Assembly (NCBI GenBank): GCA_030581615.1
Contig: JAKTTT010000029.1
Coordinates: 186,001 to 250,000, forward strand
Direction: 5' to 3'
Source: Alloascoidea africana
Lineage: Eukaryota; Ascomycota; Alloascoideomycetes; Alloascoideales; Alloascoideaceae
Length of the DNA: 64,000 nucleotides
Made by a program: the position numbers and the translations under genes. Each line of letters begins with the position of its first letter. The stretch's first letter is position 1. Under the pieces are notes generated by a model. That model had not been told where the DNA came from. It searched no databases and saw nothing but the letters and a program-made list of their open reading frames with translations. This document shows, one piece after another, positions 42,673-52,310 of the stretch.

Positions 42673-43940
42673 TTTTGAGTACACAAGAGAAAGAGTTTGG
42701 AAGAACAACAATATAGCATTTTAAATAACCGTCATCATTACTGATAAGTTTGAGTTGTTTTGATTGTTCTCCTACAACCCAACTGGTTTTTTGCTTGTGG
42801 TACAAACTATATGCCATTCTCTATCCCAGCGCTTAGCTAGTCACTCCCTTAGCTTGGACTTACTACGTAGCGAAACGCTGTGATGGTCTAAATCAGCATA
42901 CTTTTTTTTCCTGTAGGTCACAGGGTACACAGAGTGGTAATTGAGAAAATAACAGTGGTTGAAAACAAATCCATTTTTACTCTCCAGTAGAGGCTTTGAA
43001 TCATAAGGTTCGGATCATGTAGGGAAATTCCATACAAGAGCAAATAGCAAATTACGATCCTCCATCCATCTCAATAGTGCGCTTGTCGCGAAATATCGTT
43101 TGTGATGCTCTTTCTGATCAATACGCACAATCGATGCCTATAGATCTCGTTTCACTGAGCATGTAATGCTGTTTACGCCGATACCAGGGAGTCTCATGCT
43201 CATCGATACGTTAGTTCGCAGTAAGCCTATTCCAGTTCTTCAAAGATAACCTATAAACCGAGAATTGGACATCTTTGTCACTCAGTAGTTTCTGAAGATC
43301 TTTCAAACTATTATTGATCTTGTTTCAAAGGTTCCAGAAAATCGGGAGATACATATAGCACCTACCTTGAGAGATTATGATTGTGCTCTCATCTCTCATC
43401 TGGCCACAATTTATCATACAACAGAACCAAAAAAAGCTCCAAAGTCAAGCCATGCTTCTTTTATTTATCTCTCTTTTTTCATATATACAATCGGGACAAT
43501 ATTCCGAGCAAAGCTTGACGCAATATGAGATTAACAATAATATGATAAAAAAAATTTGGAAGAGCCATTTCTTCACCATCACCATCTCCTCCACGTTCTT
43601 TTTTCTTCCTTATAAATATAAAACTCCATTTTTGCTATCTCTATCCTGATTTATTCAAGTTTCTTTTTCTTTTTAAAATGTATGGGTAAATATACTGTTT
43701 GTGGTATAGACACTCAAGGTCCATTAATTTTTTTCTCTTTTTGATTCCATATAAGCAAGAACATGACAATCAAATGATAGTGATAGACGTTATGAGTGGG
43801 GGTTAATACTGGAACATATGCGTAGAAATATCATAACGAGTTAAACAATTCCTTTGTCATTCGTCATTCGTTGAGTCTTGTTTTTTTTTTTTTTTTTTTG
43901 GGGGGGGGGGAATTCTATTTATCTTTCAAGTTTGGTTTAT
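42673..43940. other. Gene-poor stretch with T19/G11 tract
   Basis: 1.27 kb with no credible gene. At 43881-43910 there are 19 T followed directly by 11 G, 30 bp after the end of the protease gene below. ORFs at 43377-43649 and 43878-44246 look like noise. Confidence 0.5.
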
Positions 43941-46388
43941 TCACAGTTGTCCACCAGTTTCTTCTGGTGGTGGTTGAGGAGCAGATTTCCCGCTCAAGTA
44001 CTTGTCAAATGCATCGTTTCTTTCAGGGAAAGGTCTAGGACCCAACAATCGAATCATATCCTCTCTCGTGATTGCCTCCTTTTTCAACAACTCTTTTGCA
44101 ACAATATCAACCTCTGCCTTCTTTTCATTCAACAAATCACGACATTTTGTATGAGCCTCTTCGATAATTCTCCGAACTTCCAAATCAATGGTTCGTCCAG
44201 TCTTCTCAGAATACGGTTTCGAAACACTCAATTGTTGCTGTTGTGAATCCTCTTCAAAACTAACCTGGCCGATAAGTGGAGACATGCCTAACCGTGTCAC
44301 CATAGCCTGGGCCATTTGGGTCACTTTCTTAAAGTCATCACTTGCACCACTTGTCACTGAATCAAAATGCATTTCCTCAGAAACACGGCCTCCTAAAGCC
44401 ATGATCATCCGATGCATAAATTGTTCCTCGCTTATCAGATATTGGTCTGGTGGTAAATACTGGGCATAACCCAAAGCACCTTGTCCACGAGGAATGATCG
44501 AAACTTTCAACAGTGGATCTGCATATTTCAAGAACCAACCGCAAATTGCGTGTCCTGCTTCATGATAAGCAACTGTTTTCTTTTCCTCTGGAGACAAGAC
44601 TCTTGATTTTTTCTCAATTCCTGCAATCACACGCTCAATGGCCATTTCAAAATGTTTCAACAGAATGGATTCACTACTCAGTCTTGCTGCAATCAAAGCA
44701 GCCTCATTACAACAATTTGCAATATCTGCACCTGAAAAACCAGGAGTCAGAGCGGCAAGACGTCCGGCAAGGGTTTTCAGGTCCAAATCCGTCTTGAGTT
44801 TTGCCAAGTGAACACCGAAAATGTCCTTGCGGCCCTCGATACTGGGTCTATCAATTGCAATGTGACGATCAAATCGCCCTGGTCTTAACAATGCCGAGTC
44901 CAAAACATCCGGTCGGTTTGTGCCTGCAAGAACAACAACGTGATCGCTGGATTCAAACCCGTCCATCTCAACCAAAAGCTGATTCAGCGTTGCTTCTCGT
45001 TCATCATTACCACCGAATCCGCCTTGTCCTCTAGCCTTACCGATAGCGTCAATTTCATCCACGAATATAATCGAAGGAGCCATTTTGCGGGCGGTTTTAA
45101 ACAAATCACGGACCCGACTTGCACCTACACCAACAAACATCTCGACGAATTCGGAACCGCTTACACTTAGGAAAGGTACCTCAGCTTCACCTGCAGTTGC
45201 CTTTGCCAACAGGGTTTTACCTGTTCCTGGAGGACCACTGAGAATTGCACCACGCGGGATCTTGGCACCCAATTTTTCATATTTCTGAGGGTTTTTCAAA
45301 AATTGAACAAATTCCATAATTTCTTCCTTTGCTTCATCACATCCTGCAACGTCTTTGAAGTTCACTTTAACATCCGTTTCTTGGTTAAACAGTTTTGCCT
45401 TGGATTTGCCAACGTTGAAGATGCCACCCATTCCGCCACCTCCTCCGGGACCACCTCCGCGTCCAGACTGTGCACGCTTTGTGAGCCAGTATAAACCACC
45501 GAGAATGAGAGCTGTGGGGATAAAAGGTGCCAACATGCCCAACATGCTTGTCTTTTCAACGTAGGTAACGGGGATTCGGTCTCTTGGGGGGATTCCCAAC
45601 TCTGATTGTGCCTCATCCAACTGTCTTTCAAACGAGTCTACGGATCCAATTGTGAAGCTGACCTGGGGGTTACCTGCGAAAACCATACCTGTAGAGGTTG
45701 CGACAGTGGAGCTTGCCTCTGGCAAAAGAGTGGCCACAACGTAGTACTTGTTCACAACCGAGATATTTTCAACGAGTCCCTTATCAAGGAATTGAGTTTT
45801 AAACTGTTGGAAAGTGATAACTTGACCCTGACCACCGGAATGAGAAGTAAACATGAGTACAAGCAATGTACATAACAAAGTTGCAAACACAGCGTTTTTA
45901 AACTCGCCATAGGTGAAGTTTACTATCAATGGGTTTTCATCTTCACCTGGTTTCTTTTTGCCATCTTTATCCTTCTTTTCAGGATCTTTTTGTTCATTTG
46001 TATCCTGTTTTTTCTCTTTATCTTTATCTGTTGTTTTCTTAGAGTTTTCATCCTCGTCCTTGTTTTCCCCAAATCGATTGTTGAAAAATAGAGACCTTGA
46101 AGTTGAGAAAAGACTGACATTTTGGCCAACATTTCGATAATCAATTCCAATTCTGCTGTTTCGGAGAGATAGAGAATTCTCTTTTAATAACATTGGCATT
46201 GTCGTCCGTCGTTTGTCCCAAATGTTGCCACCATGATTTGCAAATTGCTTGTATCCTCTAGTCGGTACTGTTACTGGTTGTGCAAGTATTGCTAGACCGG
46301 CAAAAGCAAAGCGTGGTGGGGTTGTTGTGCCAAGGGCAACAGCAGCTTTTGACGTTCTTGCAAAAGCTGTTCCGAGTAGAACCATCAC
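43941..46388 (-). CDS. Mitochondrial m-AAA protease subunit (Afg3/Yta12 family)
   Basis: Inner-membrane AAA metalloprotease facing the matrix, for quality control and processing. An 815-aa intronless ORF. Order: basic mitochondrial presequence; Lys/Asp-rich region (about 108-148); first membrane span (about 160-180); intermembrane domain; second span (about 280-300) followed by a Gly-rich loop; AAA domain with Walker A GPPGTGKT (about 384) and Walker B IIFVDEID; and peptidase with zinc motif HEAGH (about 607). It ends with [18 protein letters not shown]. Both Yta10/Afg3 and Yta12 share this layout and I cannot separate them by eye. Length (815) is nearer to Yta12 (825) than to Afg3 (761). Confidence 0.94.
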   Translation of the reverse strand: MMVLLGTAFARTSKAAVALGTTTPPRFAFAGLAILAQPVTVPTRGYKQFANHGGNIWDKRRTTMPMLLKENSLSLRNSRIGIDYRNVGQNVSLFSTSRSLFFNNRFGENKDEDENSKKTTDKDKEKKQDTNEQKDPEKKDKDGKKKPGEDENPLIVNFTYGEFKNAVFATLLCTLLVLMFTSHSGGQGQVITFQQFKTQFLDKGLVENISVVNKYYVVATLLPEASSTVATSTGMVFAGNPQVSFTIGSVDSFERQLDEAQSELGIPPRDRIPVTYVEKTSMLGMLAPFIPTALILGGLYWLTKRAQSGRGGGPGGGGGMGGIFNVGKSKAKLFNQETDVKVNFKDVAGCDEAKEEIMEFVQFLKNPQKYEKLGAKIPRGAILSGPPGTGKTLLAKATAGEAEVPFLSVSGSEFVEMFVGVGASRVRDLFKTARKMAPSIIFVDEIDAIGKARGQGGFGGNDEREATLNQLLVEMDGFESSDHVVVLAGTNRPDVLDSALLRPGRFDRHIAIDRPSIEGRKDIFGVHLAKLKTDLDLKTLAGRLAALTPGFSGADIANCCNEAALIAARLSSESILLKHFEMAIERVIAGIEKKSRVLSPEEKKTVAYHEAGHAICGWFLKYADPLLKVSIIPRGQGALGYAQYLPPDQYLISEEQFMHRMIMALGGRVSEEMHFDSVTSGASDDFKKVTQMAQAMVTRLGMSPLIGQVSFEEDSQQQQLSVSKPYSEKTGRTIDLEVRRIIEEAHTKCRDLLNEKKAEVDIVAKELLKKEAITREDMIRLLGPRPFPERNDAFDKYLSGKSAPQPPPEETGGQL

Positions 46389-46757
46389 CCCTTGTTGTTG
46401 AAAAATTTATGCCTCTTACTACTGTGCCCGAATCGCTTCGATCAGCTCAGAGTATCATTTGATGCTGTCTGAGTGGCGGGATCTGTTGTAGTACCGAAAA
46501 AAAAAGGAGGGTGTACGGAGGAATACAGGGGGAAAGAAAGGGTTGGTGTGTACTTATGAACACAACACGCGTATATTCTAGCACCGAGTATATATATAGA
46601 GAGAGAGAGACTTTGATTTTAATGATTCCCCATCTATCTTCAATTCTATACAGAGAATATGTATGTATGTAGTAGAGGTCCTATTATGGTAAAGTGTGTG
46701 TGTGTGTGTGTGTGTGTATGTTCATAAAAATTGTGGTGTGAGCCTTGCCAGTTTTTC
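46389..46757. other. m-AAA promoter and FAD2 3' flank
   Basis: 369 bp rich in simple repeats: TATATATA plus a GA run near 46590-46610 and a (GT)12 tract listed separately. No gene. Confidence 0.5.
46694..46717. repeat. (GT)n microsatellite
   Basis: About twelve uninterrupted GT units, 41 bp downstream of the FAD2 stop. Likely length-variable between strains. Confidence 0.85.
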
Positions 46758-48053
46758 TTAGTCAGTTCTTGGCTGTTCATCAGGCTTTGGCTTTACACCA
46801 ATACCGTTTGTATTTCTAAACATGAGAACGTGATCATCACCTTCGACAAACTGGCAAGTTCTTGCACTTTTGTACAAGCTGATGAACATGTTTTCATCAC
46901 TTTTTTGGTAATGTTTTCCCATGACTTTTTTGATTGCTTCAGTTCCCTTTCTCCCGTTATAAAAAGGAATACGGGAGACAAAATGATGCAAAACGTGGGT
47001 CTCGATAATATCGTGGAAAATGTGTTTTCCAACAAAACCAAAATCTCTGTCGATTGTACATGAAGCGCCAATTGCAAAGTTCCAGACTTCGGGCTCGTAA
47101 TGGGCCAAAGTGGGCTCAGTATGTTGCAAGAAAGTGATGAATACAAGCCAGTGGTTCACAAACACCCAGGGGATAAAATAGTGCAAGACCATGTTCTGCC
47201 ATCCAAAGTGCTTGAATCCGAGGAAAACCAGGGTGCCTTGGAGAAGGACACCAATGTCGGAGAGCACAATGTTCCAGTAATCACGCTTCTCGAAGAGAGG
47301 TGAGGTGGGGACAAAATGGTTGATCTTCCACTTGGGGACGTCAGGGTATCTGGGACCAGCGGTAACATCAGTTGTGAGGTACATGAGCCAACCTCCAATC
47401 TGTTGAAGAAAGAGGCTGTAAAGAGTTACGATGGGGGTTTCTTCGCCGATCTCGAGCAACGAGTTTTTACCCCTGTTTTCGATAAACTGCTTTCTTGTCT
47501 TGGGCACAAAGACCATATCACGGGACATGTGGCCCGTAGCCTTGTGGTGCTTTCCATGGGAGTACTTCCAGGAGAAGTAAGGCACAAAGAGGAAAGAGTG
47601 GAGGACCCAGCCAACGGTGTCGTTGAGCACAGGGTAGTCCGAGAAGGCACCATGGCCACACTCATGGGCAAGCACCCAGATACCGGTACCAAAGAGGCCC
47701 TGGATCACGCAGTAAGCAGCCCACAGGGCAATCCTGAGAGGAAGGGAAGGGACTTTAGGTAGCTGGTACACGGCGAGGTAGCCAAAGATCAGCAGGGCGG
47801 TGATATCTCGGAGCACGTAGGAAAGCGAGCGTATAGCGCTGCGCTTATAGCAGTCAGCGGGAATAGCCTGCAAAATGTCCTTGATCGTGTAGTCCGGGAC
47901 CTCGAACTTGCCGCCGAGGGTGTTTATGTGGACGGAGCCGGCCGCTGGGCTCTGGCCCGGCTTGAGCTGGTGGACCCTTTTGGTGGGTTGTTCATTGGCC
48001 AGGGCCGTCGAGGTTGCCGAGGCCGATACGGAGGAAAGTGAGGCGATGGCCAT
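46758..48053 (-). CDS. FAD2: Delta-12 fatty-acid desaturase
   Basis: ER enzyme converting oleate to linoleate. A 431-aa intronless ORF with three His boxes: HECGH (about 129), HGKHH (about 165) and HVLHH (about 352), and hydrophobic pairs between them. WVLHSFLFVPYFSWKYSHG and FVGKHIFHDIIETHVLHH are typical of fungal delta-12 enzymes; a delta-15 activity cannot be excluded. S. cerevisiae lacks this gene, so the window is from a yeast able to make polyunsaturated fats. Codon use is GC-rich at the 5' end. It is divergent from YHM2. Confidence 0.93.
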   Translation of the reverse strand: MAIASLSSVSASATSTALANEQPTKRVHQLKPGQSPAAGSVHINTLGGKFEVPDYTIKDILQAIPADCYKRSAIRSLSYVLRDITALLIFGYLAVYQLPKVPSLPLRIALWAAYCVIQGLFGTGIWVLAHECGHGAFSDYPVLNDTVGWVLHSFLFVPYFSWKYSHGKHHKATGHMSRDMVFVPKTRKQFIENRGKNSLLEIGEETPIVTLYSLFLQQIGGWLMYLTTDVTAGPRYPDVPKWKINHFVPTSPLFEKRDYWNIVLSDIGVLLQGTLVFLGFKHFGWQNMVLHYFIPWVFVNHWLVFITFLQHTEPTLAHYEPEVWNFAIGASCTIDRDFGFVGKHIFHDIIETHVLHHFVSRIPFYNGRKGTEAIKKVMGKHYQKSDENMFISLYKSARTCQFVEGDDHVLMFRNTNGIGVKPKPDEQPRTD

Positions 48054-48508
48054 GAGGGAGGATGCAGGTATGGCTAGGGGCTAGGGGCTAGGGACTGGGA
48101 GAAGAACGCAACAGGGAGAGGGTTCTCGGATCAAGAACACGGCACCGGGAGCAAGAAGCAGGGACCAGGGAGACAAGTTGAGGGAAGAAGAGAAGGAGAA
48201 GCAGAAGGAGAAGAGGGATCAATATATCCACACCTGGAAAATCTCCCCGGCTCGCAGCCGCTTCCGCGAGTCTGCCAACAAAAAATGTGTTGGGGTGTTA
48301 CCCGGCGCCGTGGTATGATGCTCTCTCGGTGTTACTGTGTGTTACCCGGCACAGCCCAACAGCCGCTCCTCTCCGATTTTTCACTTTTGGAACGAAAAGT
48401 GCAAATTGGCTGGAATGGCCGCGGGGGCTTCTCCTCGCGGCCAGAGTATAAATACCGCCGGGTCGCTGTTCCTCCGTCTTTGCCCCTTCTCCTGCCACTA
48501 GCATCGTA
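48054..48508. promoter_or_regulatory. FAD2/YHM2 divergent promoter
   Basis: 455 bp shared by two genes. Next to the FAD2 ATG, CTAGGGG is repeated in tandem at 48074-48080 and 48081-48087, followed by CTAGGGA; AGGGG is the Msn2/4 stress-element core. On the other side, TATAAATA at 48447-48454 lies about 55 bp before the YHM2 ATG. The FAD2 leader is strongly purine-rich on the plus strand. Factor binding is inferred. Confidence 0.45.
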
Positions 48509-49528
48509 ATGTCCACCGACAATCTCCAGAAGAAGCCCGTCAACTTCTCCAACATTTTGCTGGGCGCGGGCCTGAACCTGTTCGAGGTCACCACCCTGGG
48601 CCAGCCCCTCGAAGTCACTAAAGTATGTGCTGTCCCCAATAGAAGCAATTGAGTGTGCTCAATTGGACCCTAACCCCTGTATCTAACTCTTTGCCGTTTC
48701 CATTTCCAGACCACTATGGCTGCAAACCGCTCCTTCACCTTCTGGCAGTCCATCCGCACCATCTGGTCACGGGGTGGTCTGCTGGGATTCTACCAGGGCC
48801 TTGTCCCCTGGGCATGGATTGAGGCATCCACAAAGGGTGCCGTTCTCCTGTTCGTGTCTTCTGAAGCAGAGTACCAGGCCCGTTCTCGTCTCGGGCTCGG
48901 CATCTTCCCCGGTGGCATCGCTGGCGGTGTCGTTGGCGGTCTGGCCCAGGCCTATCTGACGATGGGCTTCTGCACCTGTATGAAGACAGTTGAAATCACC
49001 AGGCAGAAAGAGCTCCCAGGGACCAAATCTCTGTCCGCGTTCCAGGTCTTTGCGAACATCTACAAGCAGGACGGTATCCGTGGCATAAACAAGGGTGTTA
49101 ACGCCGTTGCCATCCGCCAGATGACCAACTGGGGGTCCCGTTTTGGCCTCGCACGCTTGGCTGAAGAAGGCATTCGTAAAGTCACCAACAAGGACGGCCC
49201 CAACCAGAAACTGTCGTTTTTGGAGAAAATCCTTGCCTCTGTCATCGGCGGTGCCCTTAGTGCCTGGAACCAGCCCATTGAGGTTATCCGGGTGGAAATG
49301 CAGTCAAAGACAAACGATCCATCCCGGCCCACAAACCTGACCGTTTGGAAAACCCTGCGCTTTATCTACGAGAAAAACGGCCTCAAAGGGCTTTATAGAG
49401 GCGTGCTGCCTCGTATCGGGCTAGGCGTATGGCAAACCGTCTGTATGGTCGGCCTAGGCGACTTTGCAAAGCAGTGGGTGGCCACTATCACTGGTGATCA
49501 GAGAATACTGGCTGCCGCAGGCCATTGA
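48509..49528 (+). CDS. YHM2: Mitochondrial citrate/oxoglutarate carrier
   Basis: Inner-membrane carrier that exports citrate for oxoglutarate, supplying cytosolic NADPH and acetyl units. Exons 48509-48622 and 48710-49528, with an 87-nt GTATGT...CCAG intron. The product is 310 aa (yeast 314). Near-identity with Yhm2 is visible in [56 protein letters not shown] and [14 protein letters not shown], the three variant carrier signatures. The intron falls right after QPLEVTK, the first signature. High GC at third positions suggests strong expression. Its link to lipid synthesis fits the shared promoter with FAD2, though that is inference. Confidence 0.96.
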
Positions 49529-49790
49529 TCCAGTATCTTTTTCGCTCTATCTATATTCGCATTGTTTTCTTTTTATCTCTTGAAATGGTACATTTTGGGC
49601 TTTTCCTCTTCTGCGTTGCGTTTTCATCTTATTTTTTTTTTCCATTTCCCATTCTAACACGAATTAATATATAAATATTTCTAATCTGAAGAGAACGAAG
49701 GTGCAAATTCTCTTTCATAATCATAACCCAAGTTTCATTATTTACAAAAATTAAAAGTATTACACATACATACACACGTTTTTTCCACTC

Positions 49791-52310
49791 TTAACCATCT
49801 GTCGAGTTCCTCTCGACCCAGTCAATCCCCCGAATCAGCGTATCAAACGCCTGTTTCCGTTCTCCGTCATCACTCGTAAGAGATGCTATTGAAATGCTCC
49901 CGCATCGACTGCTAACACTTGTCGGAGGAGACATTAGCTCACCAGGAGGTGAAATATATCCTGTGCTTGTCCTGCCGCTCTTGCTTGCTCCATGTCTCAA
50001 ATTGTACCTGTTCAACTCCGTTATGGACCCGGAAAGAGAATACACTGGCCGTTTGTGCACAAGCTCATCCTCTCGCACACCACCAAATGGCTCTCTTGTG
50101 CCCAAATCACTGCTCAGCTGCGCTATATGGGGCAGCGAAACGTATCGCGGCTTCTTGAAGCTTGAAAAATCAGGCAGCGGCAGAATATTGCCATCTTTCC
50201 TCCTGCTGAACGAAGCACCGGGCGAGCCTGTCGGCGAGCCCGTCGGCGTCACGGCCAGGCTCTCTGGTGCCTCGCTGGTCTCAAGATCCAGCTGGAACGG
50301 CCTGCGCAGGAAAAGTTTAGACTTTTCGTCTTCTGATAGATCCCTGGCCTCCATCAGGGATTCAAACGTGCCATATTTCACATTTGTTGGGTCCTCATCA
50401 GCATTAGTATTAGCATTAGCCTCATTCTCATTCTCAGTCCCACTCTCAGTCTCAGTCTCAGTCTCATCCCTGCCGGGCTTGCTGGCTCCGGCCAGACTCG
50501 ACTGCTGAATGCACCGGATCAGCTCATAGACCAGCGAGGCCGACAGGTGGTTGCTCGCATGTTTGAAAAACCCTTCCGAGACGAGCACATCGGAGTGTTC
50601 CAAAATACCCTCGTTCAGCTTCTCCAAAACGTTCATCGTCCTCGCAATATCCTTTATCGGCCATCGTTTGCCCTCTTCACTAGTAACCTCGGTTCTGTAT
50701 ACCCTGTGTATCGAAACAATCGCATCCCGTACTTTACCCATGGATCCAAATGGTAACAGTGATGACAGATGTAATTTGAAAAGTACAAAACATGCAAATG
50801 TGATTGCATTTCTTATGAAAATCGGTAATTGTCGTAGTTTGACCCCTAAATTTTGAGACAATTTGGCAATCTCAAGACTCGAGGTTAGCGCTATAGGCAC
50901 AAAAAGCGCCTGATCATCGTATTCCACATCGTTTAAGAACCCATAAGAACACAAAATCAACTTCAAATAGTGATAAATCACTTTTATGTAAAAGTCACCC
51001 TCCGTTTTTTCCTTTGGTGCCAGCTTTGTCAATTGCGAATTTAAAATGAGAAGCTGGCTGACTCTATCCTTGGTCTTGACCAACCCAGTTATGTTGATTG
51101 TGGAATTCGCAACCGTTTGCACGAGCCTTGACTGAAACTGTGCCAGTTTAATCAACTCATGCCAGACTCTGGAACTTCGTAAACCCAAAGGCTGCGTTCC
51201 TATCGACTGCTCCACGATAAAATTCGTCTGGAGCGCGGTGGGATAGCCCAAAGAAGCACACCACAGCTGGTCTGCGAAAAAGATTCCATTCCACAATTGG
51301 ACAATCACATTGGAGTCTGGCGGACATGGAACAAGGTCCGTTTCCATTCCTGATGCTCCCAAAGTCGCATAGTTTTGTCCTCGGTTGAGGCCAATCTGAT
51401 ACCCCAACGTCTTGGCCAGCGTCACGAACCGATACGACTTTTCGTTATTCATGTTGGGCAAGGGCCAAATGGAGAGAATGAGAAGTGCATAAATGTCATA
51501 GGTCGGCGCCCGCGACGTGCTCAGCAAACACCGCTGCGTTATAAGGGGAGTAATATGACAAGATATCTGATTGTACAGGGACTCTTCCCATGACTGCTGC
51601 TGCTGCTGCTGCTGCTGTTGTTGCTGATCAGTATTTGACAGACACGCCGTGACACACATTGACCAGAAAAGAAGATCCGATTTGCGATATATCTGGATTG
51701 CATCCTTTTCAATGATGGTTATCGGCAGAAACTGGGAATACTCTTTGTGAAAATCATTGATTAGAGAAAGTCCATCCTCTTTTTTCAGACATATTGGTCC
51801 CAGTACAAAAGCACCATCTTTTAAATCTCCATCTACTGATGACGCTCTTGAAGATCCTGGAGAAGGTGGCAGAATAGAGGAAAGTCTCACTGCAACTTCC
51901 TCTTTCGCAAGTAGAGAATCCGTACGCAGTAAGTGTTTTATATCTCCTTTCAAAGTGTTGATTTCATTTCTCAAAGCTTCCAGTTGGCTGGCCTTGTGCT
52001 TCGCCGTAATGTGATTTGCTTGATTCCCCGAACTGCCATTTTGATTATGAACAGGCTTGAAAAGAGGATCTATTTCACATACTTTGTTTTTCTTAACACA
52101 GTTTGTACAAGGTCTTGGGAATACAGCCGAGGCGTTACATTTGATTTTTAGTTGACGACAACAGGTACAGGATTTGACTGTTTTCGCCTTTCGGCTAGAA
52201 CCCACTATAGGATTGTAATTTGTTGAATTGCTAGATGCCGGTGACATTTTTTGTGATGATTTGTAAGGTGCTATAGCCACTGGAGTGGACGACCTTCTTA
52301 GAATAACCAT
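49791..52310 (-). CDS. Zn2Cys6 transcription factor
   Basis: An 839-aa intronless fungal zinc-cluster regulator. The binuclear cluster is at about 47-79 (SCTCCRQLKIKCNAS, then RPCTNCVKKNKVC), with spacing and the PCTNC-KKN run resembling the Leu3/War1-like group. A short coiled coil follows (LEALRNEINTLKGDIKHLL, about 110-130). The middle (about 180-560) has the fungal regulatory-domain feel. Low-complexity inserts: eleven Gln coded by CAG/CAA at 51594-51626, and a Glu/Thr/Asn dipeptide run near 50395-50466. The target pathway is not known. Orthology to Leu3 is only a guess. Confidence 0.85.
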   Translation of the reverse strand: MVILRRSSTPVAIAPYKSSQKMSPASSNSTNYNPIVGSSRKAKTVKSCTCCRQLKIKCNASAVFPRPCTNCVKKNKVCEIDPLFKPVHNQNGSSGNQANHITAKHKASQLEALRNEINTLKGDIKHLLRTDSLLAKEEVAVRLSSILPPSPGSSRASSVDGDLKDGAFVLGPICLKKEDGLSLINDFHKEYSQFLPITIIEKDAIQIYRKSDLLFWSMCVTACLSNTDQQQQQQQQQQQSWEESLYNQISCHITPLITQRCLLSTSRAPTYDIYALLILSIWPLPNMNNEKSYRFVTLAKTLGYQIGLNRGQNYATLGASGMETDLVPCPPDSNVIVQLWNGIFFADQLWCASLGYPTALQTNFIVEQSIGTQPLGLRSSRVWHELIKLAQFQSRLVQTVANSTINITGLVKTKDRVSQLLILNSQLTKLAPKEKTEGDFYIKVIYHYLKLILCSYGFLNDVEYDDQALFVPIALTSSLEIAKLSQNLGVKLRQLPIFIRNAITFACFVLFKLHLSSLLPFGSMGKVRDAIVSIHRVYRTEVTSEEGKRWPIKDIARTMNVLEKLNEGILEHSDVLVSEGFFKHASNHLSASLVYELIRCIQQSSLAGASKPGRDETETETESGTENENEANANTNADEDPTNVKYGTFESLMEARDLSEDEKSKLFLRRPFQLDLETSEAPESLAVTPTGSPTGSPGASFSRRKDGNILPLPDFSSFKKPRYVSLPHIAQLSSDLGTREPFGGVREDELVHKRPVYSLSGSITELNRYNLRHGASKSGRTSTGYISPPGELMSPPTSVSSRCGSISIASLTSDDGERKQAFDTLIRGIDWVERNSTDG

